Shown here piece after piece: positions 18,101-24,674 of a stretch of 64,000 nucleotides of DNA (its first letter is position 1; every line of letters begins with the position of its first letter). The position numbers and the translations under genes were made by a program. Source of the stretch: Paludibacter sp. GTDB lineage: Bacteria > Bacteroidota > Bacteroidia > Bacteroidales > Paludibacteraceae. The stretch covers positions 372,001 to 436,000 of the forward strand of contig NZ_WASO01000015.1 of assembly GCF_009712605.1 (NCBI RefSeq). The letters are read 5' to 3'. The notes beneath the pieces were generated by a model. The model made no database searches and was not told where the DNA came from. It was given only the letters and a program-made list of their open reading frames with translations.

Positions 18101-18938
18101 TTCGCAGATCCCGCTGGGAGAACTCGCCAAAATTGAGTATGCAAGCGGTCCGCAGATGATCCGGAGCGAGAATACGTTCCTGACCGGATATGTTACTTTC
18201 GACCGAAAACCGCAGTTTGCCGAAGTGGATGTGGTCAACCAGGCCGATAAATTCCTGAAACAACAGATCGATGCAGGCAAACTTAAACTTGGCAAAGGCG
18301 TTACTTACCAGTTTGCAGGTAATTACGAGCAGGAAATCCGTGCCACTAAGCGGTTGTCTATTGTTATTCCAATCAGTTTATTACTTATCTTTCTGATTCT
18401 GTACCGACAATTCAAAACCATAACCGCCTCGTGTATCCACTTTTCGGGTGTTTTTGTGGCTTTTGCGGGAGGTTTTATCATGCTATGGCTTTATGGCCAG
18501 GGGTGGTTTCTCAACTTTTCGTTTACCGGAGTCAACATGCGCGACCTGTTTCAGATGCATCCGGTCAACCTGAGCGTGGCGGTCTGGGTTGGTTTTATTG
18601 CTCTGTTCGGATTGGCTACCAACGACGGCGTGATTATGGGAACTTACATTCACCAGATTTTCGAAGAACGGAAACCCACTACGGTACTTGCCGTTCGTGA
18701 AGCGGTGGTTGAAGCCGGTAAAAAACGGGTGCGTCCAGCGATGATGACGGCAGCCGTAGCCATTATTGCCCTGTTACCCGTTCTGACGTCGACAGGAAAA
18801 GGCGCTGATATTATGGTTCCGATGGCAATTCCAACTTTCGGAGGAATGATTATCCAGATCATGACCATGTATGTTGTGCCGGTTTTGCAGTCGATCTGGA
18901 GAGAACGGGAAGTGAAGAAGCAAATTATAAACCATTAA
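15108..18938 (+). CDS. cusA: CusA/CzcA-family heavy-metal efflux RND pump, extended form
   Basis: Inner-membrane proton-driven pump that expels metal ions (probably Cu/Ag) through a TolC-like channel. The start MNNRIIGFFLRNKLITTILL, followed by PVDAIPDYGENQQIVATEWM, is the HME-RND signature. TM4 carries VDIGIVFTENIVRHLE with the acidic residues for proton relay, and the PSLNEGSFLLMPTSMP block lies in the pore domain. At 1276 residues it is about 230 longer than E. coli CusA. Extra hydrophobic segments lie at about 530-645, and a periplasmic loop is lengthened at about 775-845. Next gene starts 1 base after the stop. Confidence 0.92.
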   Translation: MNNRIIGFFLRNKLITTILLVIFVVWGIITAPFDWNISFLPRDPVPVDAIPDYGENQQIVATEWMGRSPKDIQDQITYPLTTSLMGIPGVKTIRSTSMFGMSFIYIIFKDNVEFYWSRSRVLEKLSSLPPGTLPEGVKPSLGPDATALGQVYWYTLEGRNPKTGKPVGGWDPQELRTLQDYYVKYSLASADGVSEVGSIGGFVKEYQIDLNPDAMKTYGVTVMDVMKAVQNSNLDIGAETMEMNQVEYVIRGLGYVKSLADIEKAVVAVSEDNTPITVKQIGNVTFGPATRRGGLDKNGIEAVGGVVVARYKSNPLEVISNVKKKIAEMEQSLPSKTLPDGTVSKVTVVPFYDRTGLIRETIGTLETALTHEILICIIVIIVLVTNLRASAIISGLLPIAVLMTFIVMRLVGVDANIVALSGIAIAIGVMVDIGIVFTENIVRHLELPENRNLPKKQYDELILKATIEVAPAIITALLTTIISFLPVFAMEAAEGKLFRPLAFTKTFAIVASMLLGLMVLPTLAKWIFSLRLDTRRSRKSGNGILIVAGLLFSIVWETWTALALTLVGINNLTAHLWKDPWQRYQKYVNLVIAILFALYYLTEEWLPLGAQNHFALNFIFIVLIVGIVLTLLSLMVHYYEPVLRWCLAHKVKFLAIPVITLLFGIVIWLGVDRIFGFAADGIEKTGWHIRQSSGWQKVTSVFPGIGKEFMPSLNEGSFLLMPTSMPHAGVERNIEYEKQLDRRLASIPEVEISVGKWGRVNSALDPANTQMFENVINYKPEYILDQDGHRRRFKTNSSGAYVLKNNTTYDPNKQGFVAIDTSLLIPAVHGNYFRQWRPQIHKPDDIWQEIVKVTQLPGLTSAPKLQPIETRLVMLSTGMRAPMGIKIYGPDLETIEKNGIAIEQQLKQVSSVQASSVFAERGVGAPYLLINIDREAIARYGLSVKEVQDVILSAVGGMALSTTVEGRERFPVRVRYARELRSTPEDLKHILVPAMTDGSQIPLGELAKIEYASGPQMIRSENTFLTGYVTFDRKPQFAEVDVVNQADKFLKQQIDAGKLKLGKGVTYQFAGNYEQEIRATKRLSIVIPISLLLIFLILYRQFKTITASCIHFSGVFVAFAGGFIMLWLYGQGWFLNFSFTGVNMRDLFQMHPVNLSVAVWVGFIALFGLATNDGVIMGTYIHQIFEERKPTTVLAVREAVVEAGKKRVRPAMMTAAVAIIALLPVLTSTGKGADIMVPMAIPTFGGMIIQIMTMYVVPVLQSIWREREVKKQIINH

Positions 18939-19002
18939 AATGTTTAGACATATGAAAGATAACCGTCTTAAAGCCTTAATGGTTGAAATTTATTATTTGC
19001 TT

Positions 19003-20385
19003 ATGAAAACAATATTGTTGTTCATGCTATTTGTTTTTGTTGCTGGAACGGCTAAGGCGCAGGATTCACTGGATGGCTATTTGAAGATTGCCGCTCAAAA
19101 CAATCCGGCACTGAAGTCTAAGTACAACAAGTATCTGGCTGCGTTGCAGAAGGTGCCTCAGGTCGGCGCATTGCCCGATCCCGATCTGTCATTCGGCTAT
19201 TTCATCGAACCGATGGAGGTGTTGGGCGGCAAGCAGCGGGCGCAGATTCAGTTGATGCAGATGTTTCCATGGTCGGGTACGCTGAAAGCAGCAAAAAACG
19301 AGACGGCGCAGATGGCTCAATCCGATTTTGAGGCTTTCCGTGCCGAGAAAGAGGAATTGTTCTACAACGTACGAAAGAGCTATTTTCAACTCTGGTTTAC
19401 TGACCGGCAAATCATCGTCAACGATTCAACCTTGGTGTTGCTCCAAAGTATCGAAAAATTGTTGCTGGCGAAACTTGGCAGTGAGAATGGTAGTGTCGCA
19501 TCAACCGCTTCACGATCAGTAACGAGCGAACCATCGTCGCAAAAAGGGGGTATGGGCATGAATGCCGATGATGGTAGTGGGGGAAGCGCCCGTTCGGCTC
19601 CGGCAATGGGTAGCAGCAGCTCCATGAGCAAAGCCGGATCGGCTTTGAACGATTTGTTGCAATTGCGGACAGAAACCGGAACACTCGAAAATGCGATTGC
19701 TTCGTTGAAGCAGCGCCGTACGGTGATGGCAACGCAGTTCAATTTGTTGCTCAATCGGGTACCGGACGCACCGGTCGATTTGCCGAAAGAACTGCCGGTT
19801 CCGGATGGTGATTATCAGAGTGCTGCTTTGTTTGATTCCATCAAGCAGAACAATCCGATGCTGAAAATGTCACAATCCGATATTGCTGCTTATCGCTACC
19901 GTCAGGTGATGAACCGGAAAATGGGCTATCCGATGGTAGGTATCGGGCTGAATTATACGGTAGTGCAAAAAAGTGAGATGAGCACCTCGTCGATGAATGG
20001 CAAGGATATGGTGATGCCCATGTTGTCGGTTAAGTTGCCACTTTACCGGAAAAAGTATACGGCTGCGGTGCATGAAGCGCAATTGCTGGAGCAATCGGCT
20101 TTGGAAAATGCAGTGAACGTGCAGAATATGCTCTTCATGGAATTGACCGATACGCAATTGGCCATCGACGAAGCCAATCGAAATCTGCGACTTGCAACGC
20201 AAAACAGGGAGCTGACGCAGCAGCGGTTCAATCTGCTGCGAACGCAGTTTGCTGTTTCCGGTAGCGGTTTCGACGAGCTGCTGCGCACGCAACAATCGTT
20301 GCTCGACTACCGGATTTCTTTGTTGCAGGCTCAAACCGACAAACGGATTGCGTATGCGGAATTGCAGAAACTGGTGGCAAAATAA
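19003..20385 (+). CDS. cusC: TolC-family outer-membrane channel of the efflux system
   Basis: 460 residues from the ATG at 19003, which gives the signal peptide MKTILLFMLFVFVAGTAKAQ; the longer start at 18940 adds 21 residues that spoil it. The long helical repeats of OEP proteins are visible (AAQNNPALKSKYNKYLAALQ, and ALENAVNVQNMLFMELTDTQ near the end). A Met/Ser/Gly-rich insertion at about 170-205 (GGMGMNADDGSGGSARS, MGSSSSMSK) lies between helices and could bind metal. Forms the outer-membrane part of the tripartite pump with the flanking genes. Confidence 0.88.
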   Translation: MKTILLFMLFVFVAGTAKAQDSLDGYLKIAAQNNPALKSKYNKYLAALQKVPQVGALPDPDLSFGYFIEPMEVLGGKQRAQIQLMQMFPWSGTLKAAKNETAQMAQSDFEAFRAEKEELFYNVRKSYFQLWFTDRQIIVNDSTLVLLQSIEKLLLAKLGSENGSVASTASRSVTSEPSSQKGGMGMNADDGSGGSARSAPAMGSSSSMSKAGSALNDLLQLRTETGTLENAIASLKQRRTVMATQFNLLLNRVPDAPVDLPKELPVPDGDYQSAALFDSIKQNNPMLKMSQSDIAAYRYRQVMNRKMGYPMVGIGLNYTVVQKSEMSTSSMNGKDMVMPMLSVKLPLYRKKYTAAVHEAQLLEQSALENAVNVQNMLFMELTDTQLAIDEANRNLRLATQNRELTQQRFNLLRTQFAVSGSGFDELLRTQQSLLDYRISLLQAQTDKRIAYAELQKLVAK

Positions 20386-20389
20386 TGTT

Positions 20390-20422
20390 CAGTACTCAGT
20401 AAACAGTATTCAGTACACAGTG
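20390..20422. repeat. CAGTA word repeat
   Basis: CAGTA-type words in a row (CAGTACTCAGTAAACAGTAT, then TCAGTACACAGTG) start five bases after the channel gene stop. Confidence 0.6.
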
Positions 20423-20433
20423 AAAACATAATA

Positions 20434-20466
20434 GTCTTGAATCTTGGTTCTTGACTCTTTGATCTT
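20434..20466. repeat. CTTGA word repeat
   Basis: GTCTTGAATCTTGGTTCTTG followed by ACTCTTTGATCTT: about four near copies of (T)CTTGA in the same spacer, nine bases before the adaptor ATG. Confidence 0.55.
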
Positions 20467-20474
20467 AAAAAATT

Positions 20475-21866
20475 ATGATTCGAAATAAATATATCCAATG
20501 GGCGCTGATTTTTGTGGTCGGGCTGGGATTGGGATGGTTGTTCTTTTCTCATTCATCCCAAAATTATCCGGTTGCCGCTCAAAAATCCGAAAGCGCCAAA
20601 CAAATATGGACTTGTTCTATGCACCCGCAGATCCGGCAGGATCATCCGGGGAAATGTCCTCTTTGCGGCATGGATCTTATTCCGTTGCAGCAAAATAATG
20701 AAGCTCAGAATCCGGCAGTCATTACCTTGTCGGAAGATGCCGTGCAGACGGCTAATATTCAGACCTCACCGGTTATGAAAGGCGCTGCTGCAAAAGAGAT
20801 CAGGCTTTACGGACGGGTGGAAAACGACGAACGTGCCGTATCGGTACTGCCGGCGCATTTACCGGGGCGTATCGATAAACTGTTGATCAATTTTACCGGC
20901 GACAGGGTAGTGCAAGGGCAAACCATTGCTATTGTCTATTCTCCAGAGTTGGTGCAGGCGCAACAGGAATTGTTGGAGGCGAAGAAACTGAACGGTAGCG
21001 TGCCCGGAGCATTAGAGGCTGCCCGCGAAAAGCTTCGTCAGTGGAAATTGACTCCGGCTCAGATCAACGCGGTGGAAAATGGCGGGCGTCCGGTGACGGA
21101 ATTTGAAGTGAAGGCGACAACCTCGGGTGTGGTAACCAAAAAGATGGTCAATCAGGGCGATTATGTGTCGCAGGGTGCCGCGTTGTACGAGGTGACGGAT
21201 TTGTCGCGGCTGTGGGTGTTGTTCGATGTTTACGAAACGGATCTACCATGGATTAAGGCAGGCGATAATCTCTCGTACGAACTTCAGTCTATGCCCGGCA
21301 AAGAATTTTCCGGCAGAGTGTCGTTCGTTTCTCCTATGGTCGACAGCCGTTCGCGCACGGTCAAAATCAGGGTGGAAGCTCCGAACCGGAATGCGCTTTT
21401 CAAACCGGGAATGCTGGCTTCGGGTGTGTTGAAAGCAAAATTGAAAGGCAATGCTTCCGATCTGATCGTTCCGCGTTCGGCAGTGCTTTGGACCGGTACG
21501 CGTTCGGTGGTTTACGTCAAAGTGCCAAATGCCGCTACACCCTCTTTTGAAATGCGTAACGTGACCCTCGGTACCGATTTGGGCGAGAGCATTATTGTAA
21601 CGGCAGGTTTACACGAAGGCGAAAATGTGGTCACCAACGGTGTGTTTAGTGTCGATGCGGCAGCACAATTGGCAGGCAAGCCGAGTATGATGAATCATCC
21701 TGAAACGGCGCCAGTGGTTGCCGGAGAAAAGACAGCAAAGAAGACGAACATGCAACATAAAAAGATAGTCTACGTTTGTCCGATGAAAGAAGATGCTGAC
21801 ATTGTCTTGGATCATCCGGGTAAATGTCCTAAATGTGGTATGAATTTGGTGAAGAAAGAGTTATAA
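20475..21866 (+). CDS. cusB: CusB-like periplasmic adaptor with N- and C-terminal metal-binding domains
   Basis: 463-residue membrane-fusion protein linking the pump and the outer-membrane channel. TM anchor at 8-25. A heavy-metal-binding domain follows (WTCSMHPQIRQ, HPGKCPLCGMDLIP, residues 45-70). Then come the adaptor barrel-sandwich and beta-barrel (RIDKLLINFTGDRVVQGQTI, LFDVYETDLPWIKAGD, VSFVSPMVDSRSRTVKIRVE). A second metal-binding motif of the same kind ends the protein (YVCPMKEDADI, HPGKCPKCGMNLV). The C-terminal copy is an addition to the usual CusB layout and is nearly identical to the next gene's product. Confidence 0.92.
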   Translation: MIRNKYIQWALIFVVGLGLGWLFFSHSSQNYPVAAQKSESAKQIWTCSMHPQIRQDHPGKCPLCGMDLIPLQQNNEAQNPAVITLSEDAVQTANIQTSPVMKGAAAKEIRLYGRVENDERAVSVLPAHLPGRIDKLLINFTGDRVVQGQTIAIVYSPELVQAQQELLEAKKLNGSVPGALEAAREKLRQWKLTPAQINAVENGGRPVTEFEVKATTSGVVTKKMVNQGDYVSQGAALYEVTDLSRLWVLFDVYETDLPWIKAGDNLSYELQSMPGKEFSGRVSFVSPMVDSRSRTVKIRVEAPNRNALFKPGMLASGVLKAKLKGNASDLIVPRSAVLWTGTRSVVYVKVPNAATPSFEMRNVTLGTDLGESIIVTAGLHEGENVVTNGVFSVDAAAQLAGKPSMMNHPETAPVVAGEKTAKKTNMQHKKIVYVCPMKEDADIVLDHPGKCPKCGMNLVKKEL

Positions 21867-21884
21867 ATTGTAATACAAATAATT

Positions 21885-22091
21885 ATGAAGACTAAAACAA
21901 TTTTTGTGATGATGGCAATTGCGGGTGTAGTTGCAATTGCTTCTTGTGGCAAATCGGCTCAAAAGAGCGAGGCAGTAAAAGAATCGGCTCCAACCGCAAA
22001 GGTGGTCTATACCTGTCCGATGGATACGGATGTGGTGTCTGATCATCCCGGCAAATGTCCGAAGTGTGGCATGGATCTGGTTAAAAAATAA
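21885..22091 (+). CDS. Small heavy-metal-binding-domain lipoprotein
   Basis: 68 residues. Signal peptide with lipobox AIASC (Cys21), so it is probably lipid-anchored. The mature part is one metal-binding motif, VYTCPMDTDVVSDHPGKCPK followed by CGMDLVKK, closely matching the C-terminal motif of the adaptor 19 bases upstream. It looks like a detached copy of that domain, by duplication. A likely role is periplasmic metal carrier or sponge for the efflux pump. Confidence 0.88.
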   Translation: MKTKTIFVMMAIAGVVAIASCGKSAQKSEAVKESAPTAKVVYTCPMDTDVVSDHPGKCPKCGMDLVKK

Positions 22092-22166
22092 ATGACAGAA
22101 AAGAAAGAGGTTGTTTAAAAATCCAATATTGCTATTGATAAACTTATAAGCAGAAAGGTAATCTCA

Positions 22167-22200
22167 TTTTTATACCCCTAAATCCCCTGAAGGGGACTTT
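22167..22200. repeat. CCCCT-rich inverted element, left copy
   Basis: TTTTTATACCCCTAAATC then CCCCTGAAGGGG (22184-22195). Inverted partner of 22221-22253; together they can form a long hairpin. Confidence 0.6.
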
Positions 22201-22220
22201 TACGCCAATAAAAATAGCAG

Positions 22221-22253
22221 ATTTATAGCCCCTTCAGGGGTTGGGGTAAAAAA
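22221..22253. repeat. CCCCT-rich inverted element, right copy
   Basis: CCCCTTCAGGGG at 22229-22240 followed by TTGGGGTAAAAAAC; on the minus strand it reads like the left copy. It may also act as the terminator region between the efflux locus and convergent sdaA. Confidence 0.6.
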
Positions 22254-22339
22254 CAAACAATGATCTACTTTCGAATCGTAAGTTATTCCAAAATCAATAT
22301 CTATTTTTAGACAGCCTCTTTTTAATTTTAGAATAGAAA

Positions 22340-23539
22340 TCAGCAGATATTCTTCAATATAGCCAGACCACCTTGCGCTGTTTCTTTATATGATGCGGCA
22401 AGGTCTTTCCCTGTGCGCAGCATCGTTTTGCAAATTTGGTCGAAGGAAATACGGTGTTTTCCATCCGAAAGCAACGAGTAGGTACAGCAGTTGAAAGCAC
22501 GATCTGCAGCCATAGCATTTCTCTCGATGCAAGGTATTTGTACCAATCCGGCCACCGGATCGCAGGTGAGCCCCAGATGATGCTCCATACCCATTTCTGC
22601 GGCATATTCTATTTGAGTATTTGTCCCTCCAAAAAGTTGGGTGGCCGCGGCTGCTGCCATTGAACAGGCGGTGCCTATTTCTCCCTGGCATCCTACATCG
22701 GCACCCGAAATAGAGGCATTTGTTTTTACTAAATTACCAATCAGACCGGCAGTTGCTAAAGCTCTCAAAATGCGGGCTTCGGAAAAATTGTGGTATTTTT
22801 TTAGTTGGTAAAGTACGGCTGGAACTACTGCACAGGCACCACAGGTAGGAGCGGTTACAATAAGTCCTCCCGCTGCGTTTTCTTCGGCTACGGCCAATGC
22901 AAAGGCATATACCATTCCACGGCGTTGCAACGATTCGCTGTAGCCTTTTGCTTTTACATAATAGTTGGGTGCTTTCCGTGGTAGTTTTAATATACCGGGC
23001 AATGTTCCTTCGTTTTCAATTCCCCGTTCCACAGCATCGCACATAGTTTTCCAAACTTTCTTCAGAAAATCGTTGATTGCCTCCCCTTCAAATTGTTCAA
23101 CGACTTGCCAGAATGCCAATCCTTCTTTGTCGCAGTAAGTGAGAACTTCTTCCATGGTGGTGAATGGATAGATCGCGTTTTTAGTTTGCGATTGCCCTTC
23201 TTCTGCAAGAGCTCCGCCGCCTACGCTGAAAACCTGCCAGGTATCGGCGCTGTTTCCGTCACCATTCAGGGCTTCGAATTTCATGCCATTCGGATGGTAG
23301 GGTAAGAACGTTTTCGGTTCCCATACAATTTCTACCTGTTTGCCTTTCATTTGATCCAGAATCGCTTTGTCGGTAAGGTGACCTTTGCCCGTTGCAGCCA
23401 GACTTCCGTATAATGTCACTTTGAAATGGTTAGTCTCAGGATGTTTTTCCATAAACATGGCAGCTGCTTTGGAGGGAGCCATCGTGTGACTGCTGGAAGG
23501 TCCGTATCCTATCCGGTATAATTCGGTAATTGAATCCAT
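22340..23539 (-). CDS. sdaA: L-serine ammonia-lyase (iron-sulfur, single chain)
   Basis: Deaminates L-serine to pyruvate and ammonia with a [4Fe-4S] cluster. 399 residues from the ATG at 23539. The beta domain begins with GYGPSSSHTMAPSKAA; the alpha domain has the Gly/Ala-rich blocks TAPTCGACAVVPAVL, GADVGCQGEIGTACSMAAAA and DPVAGLVQIPCIERN, with Cys residues able to ligate the cluster. A promoter at 23556-23586 would start transcription near 23550, so the upstream in-frame ATG at 23575 is excluded. Usually 400-460 residues, so normal length. Confidence 0.95.
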   Translation of the reverse strand: MDSITELYRIGYGPSSSHTMAPSKAAAMFMEKHPETNHFKVTLYGSLAATGKGHLTDKAILDQMKGKQVEIVWEPKTFLPYHPNGMKFEALNGDGNSADTWQVFSVGGGALAEEGQSQTKNAIYPFTTMEEVLTYCDKEGLAFWQVVEQFEGEAINDFLKKVWKTMCDAVERGIENEGTLPGILKLPRKAPNYYVKAKGYSESLQRRGMVYAFALAVAEENAAGGLIVTAPTCGACAVVPAVLYQLKKYHNFSEARILRALATAGLIGNLVKTNASISGADVGCQGEIGTACSMAAAAATQLFGGTNTQIEYAAEMGMEHHLGLTCDPVAGLVQIPCIERNAMAADRAFNCCTYSLLSDGKHRISFDQICKTMLRTGKDLAASYKETAQGGLAILKNIC

Positions 23540-23555
23540 TCTGTATATTTTTTCA

Positions 23556-23586
23556 CAAAAATAGAAGTTTTTCAACCATTATCAAA
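23556..23586 (-). promoter_or_regulatory. sdaA promoter
   Basis: On the minus strand TTTG, 19 bases, TATTTTTG: a full match to the Bacteroidetes -33/-7 consensus. The leader would be only about 11 bases. Confidence 0.7.
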
Positions 23587-23643
23587 TTTATTCTGCAAAG
23601 TACTTAACCTATCGGTTTCTTTACGTTTTTTTACCCTTCTCAA

Positions 23644-23674
23644 TTGCATTTCGCTTCTCCGTAACGTATCTTTG
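23644..23674 (+). promoter_or_regulatory. Promoter of the gnd-zwf-pgl operon
   Basis: TTG at 23644-23646, 20 bases, TATCTTTG at 23667-23674. Divergent from the sdaA promoter 58 bases away. Transcription start near 23680. Confidence 0.72.
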
Positions 23675-23683
23675 TATCACTCA

Positions 23684-23733
23684 TCCGGCTTGTTTTACAC
23701 AATGCCGGAATATTTTTTATCGGGTAAATCCCG
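23684..23733 (+). promoter_or_regulatory. Leader hairpins upstream of gnd
   Basis: In the inferred 5' leader, TCCGGC (23684-23689) pairs with GCCGGA (23704-23709), followed by ATATTTTTTAT. A second small hairpin CGGG-TAAAT-CCCG is at 23721-23733. The first resembles a weak intrinsic terminator and could act as an attenuator; this is inference. Confidence 0.4.
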
Positions 23734-23765
23734 TTCAATATTTATTTTATAAAAGTTTTGTAACA

Positions 23766-24662
23766 ATGAAAATAGGATTTATAGGTTTAGGCAAGATGGG
23801 CGGTAAGATGGTACAGCGCCTGCTAAATGATGGTCATCAGGTGGTGGTATATAATCTTACTCAACCGGAAGTCGATGAGGCTGTTGCGGCTGGCGCTATT
23901 GCAGCTTCCGATCTGAAAGATTTGGTTGGCAAGTTGGACGGTAAAAAACTGGTGTGGCTGATGGTGCCTTCTGGAAAACCGGTGGATATCAATTTGGATG
24001 CATTGTCAGAATTGCTTCAGGAAGGTGATATTATCGTGGATGGTGGTAATAGCTACTGGCGCGATTCTGTTGCTCGTGGAGAAAAGCTCAAGGCAAAGGG
24101 AATTCATTATATTGATTGCGGTACCAGCGGTGGCGTGTGGGGTCTGCAAAATGGTTATTGTCTGATGTATGGCGGACCGAAAGAAGCTTGTGATTTTGCA
24201 GAGCCAATCTTTAAAAGTCTGGCTCCCGAAAACGGATACATCTATTGTGGAGAAAGCGGTGCCGGGCATATGACCAAGATGGTGCATAATGGCATCGAAT
24301 ACGGGATGATGCAGGCCTATGCCGAAGGTTTTGAAATAATGAAGAATTCGCCTTACAATGTTGATCTGGAAAAGGTGGCGAAAGTTTGGATGAATGGTTC
24401 GGTGGTGCGCTCGTGGTTGCTCGAACTGATCGGTAATGCACTTGAAAATGATCAGGAATTGAGCGATTTGCAACCATGGGTGGCCGATAGTGGCGAAGGT
24501 CGCTGGACGGTACAAACGGCCATGGATTTTGACGTTCCGGCACAGGTTATCACCTCTTCGCTTTTTGCTCGTTTTCAGTCGCGTCAGGAAAATTCGTATG
24601 CAATGAAATTACTGGCAGCCATGCGGAATCAGTTTGGCGGCCACGCAGTGAAAAAATCATAA
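23766..24662 (+). CDS. gnd: 6-phosphogluconate dehydrogenase, decarboxylating (short form)
   Basis: Oxidises 6-phosphogluconate to ribulose 5-phosphate and CO2. 298 residues, the short GntZ/YqeC-like form rather than the 470-residue form. Rossmann start MKIGFIGLGKMGGKMVQRLL, substrate block CGTSGGVWGLQNGYCLMYGG, and catalytic lysine region GAGHMTKMVHNGIEYGMMQA. Coenzyme preference cannot be fixed, though short forms are often NAD-linked. First gene of the oxidative pentose-phosphate operon, 12 bases before zwf. Confidence 0.95.
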   Translation: MKIGFIGLGKMGGKMVQRLLNDGHQVVVYNLTQPEVDEAVAAGAIAASDLKDLVGKLDGKKLVWLMVPSGKPVDINLDALSELLQEGDIIVDGGNSYWRDSVARGEKLKAKGIHYIDCGTSGGVWGLQNGYCLMYGGPKEACDFAEPIFKSLAPENGYIYCGESGAGHMTKMVHNGIEYGMMQAYAEGFEIMKNSPYNVDLEKVAKVWMNGSVVRSWLLELIGNALENDQELSDLQPWVADSGEGRWTVQTAMDFDVPAQVITSSLFARFQSRQENSYAMKLLAAMRNQFGGHAVKKS

Positions 24663-24674
24663 GGGAGGACGATT

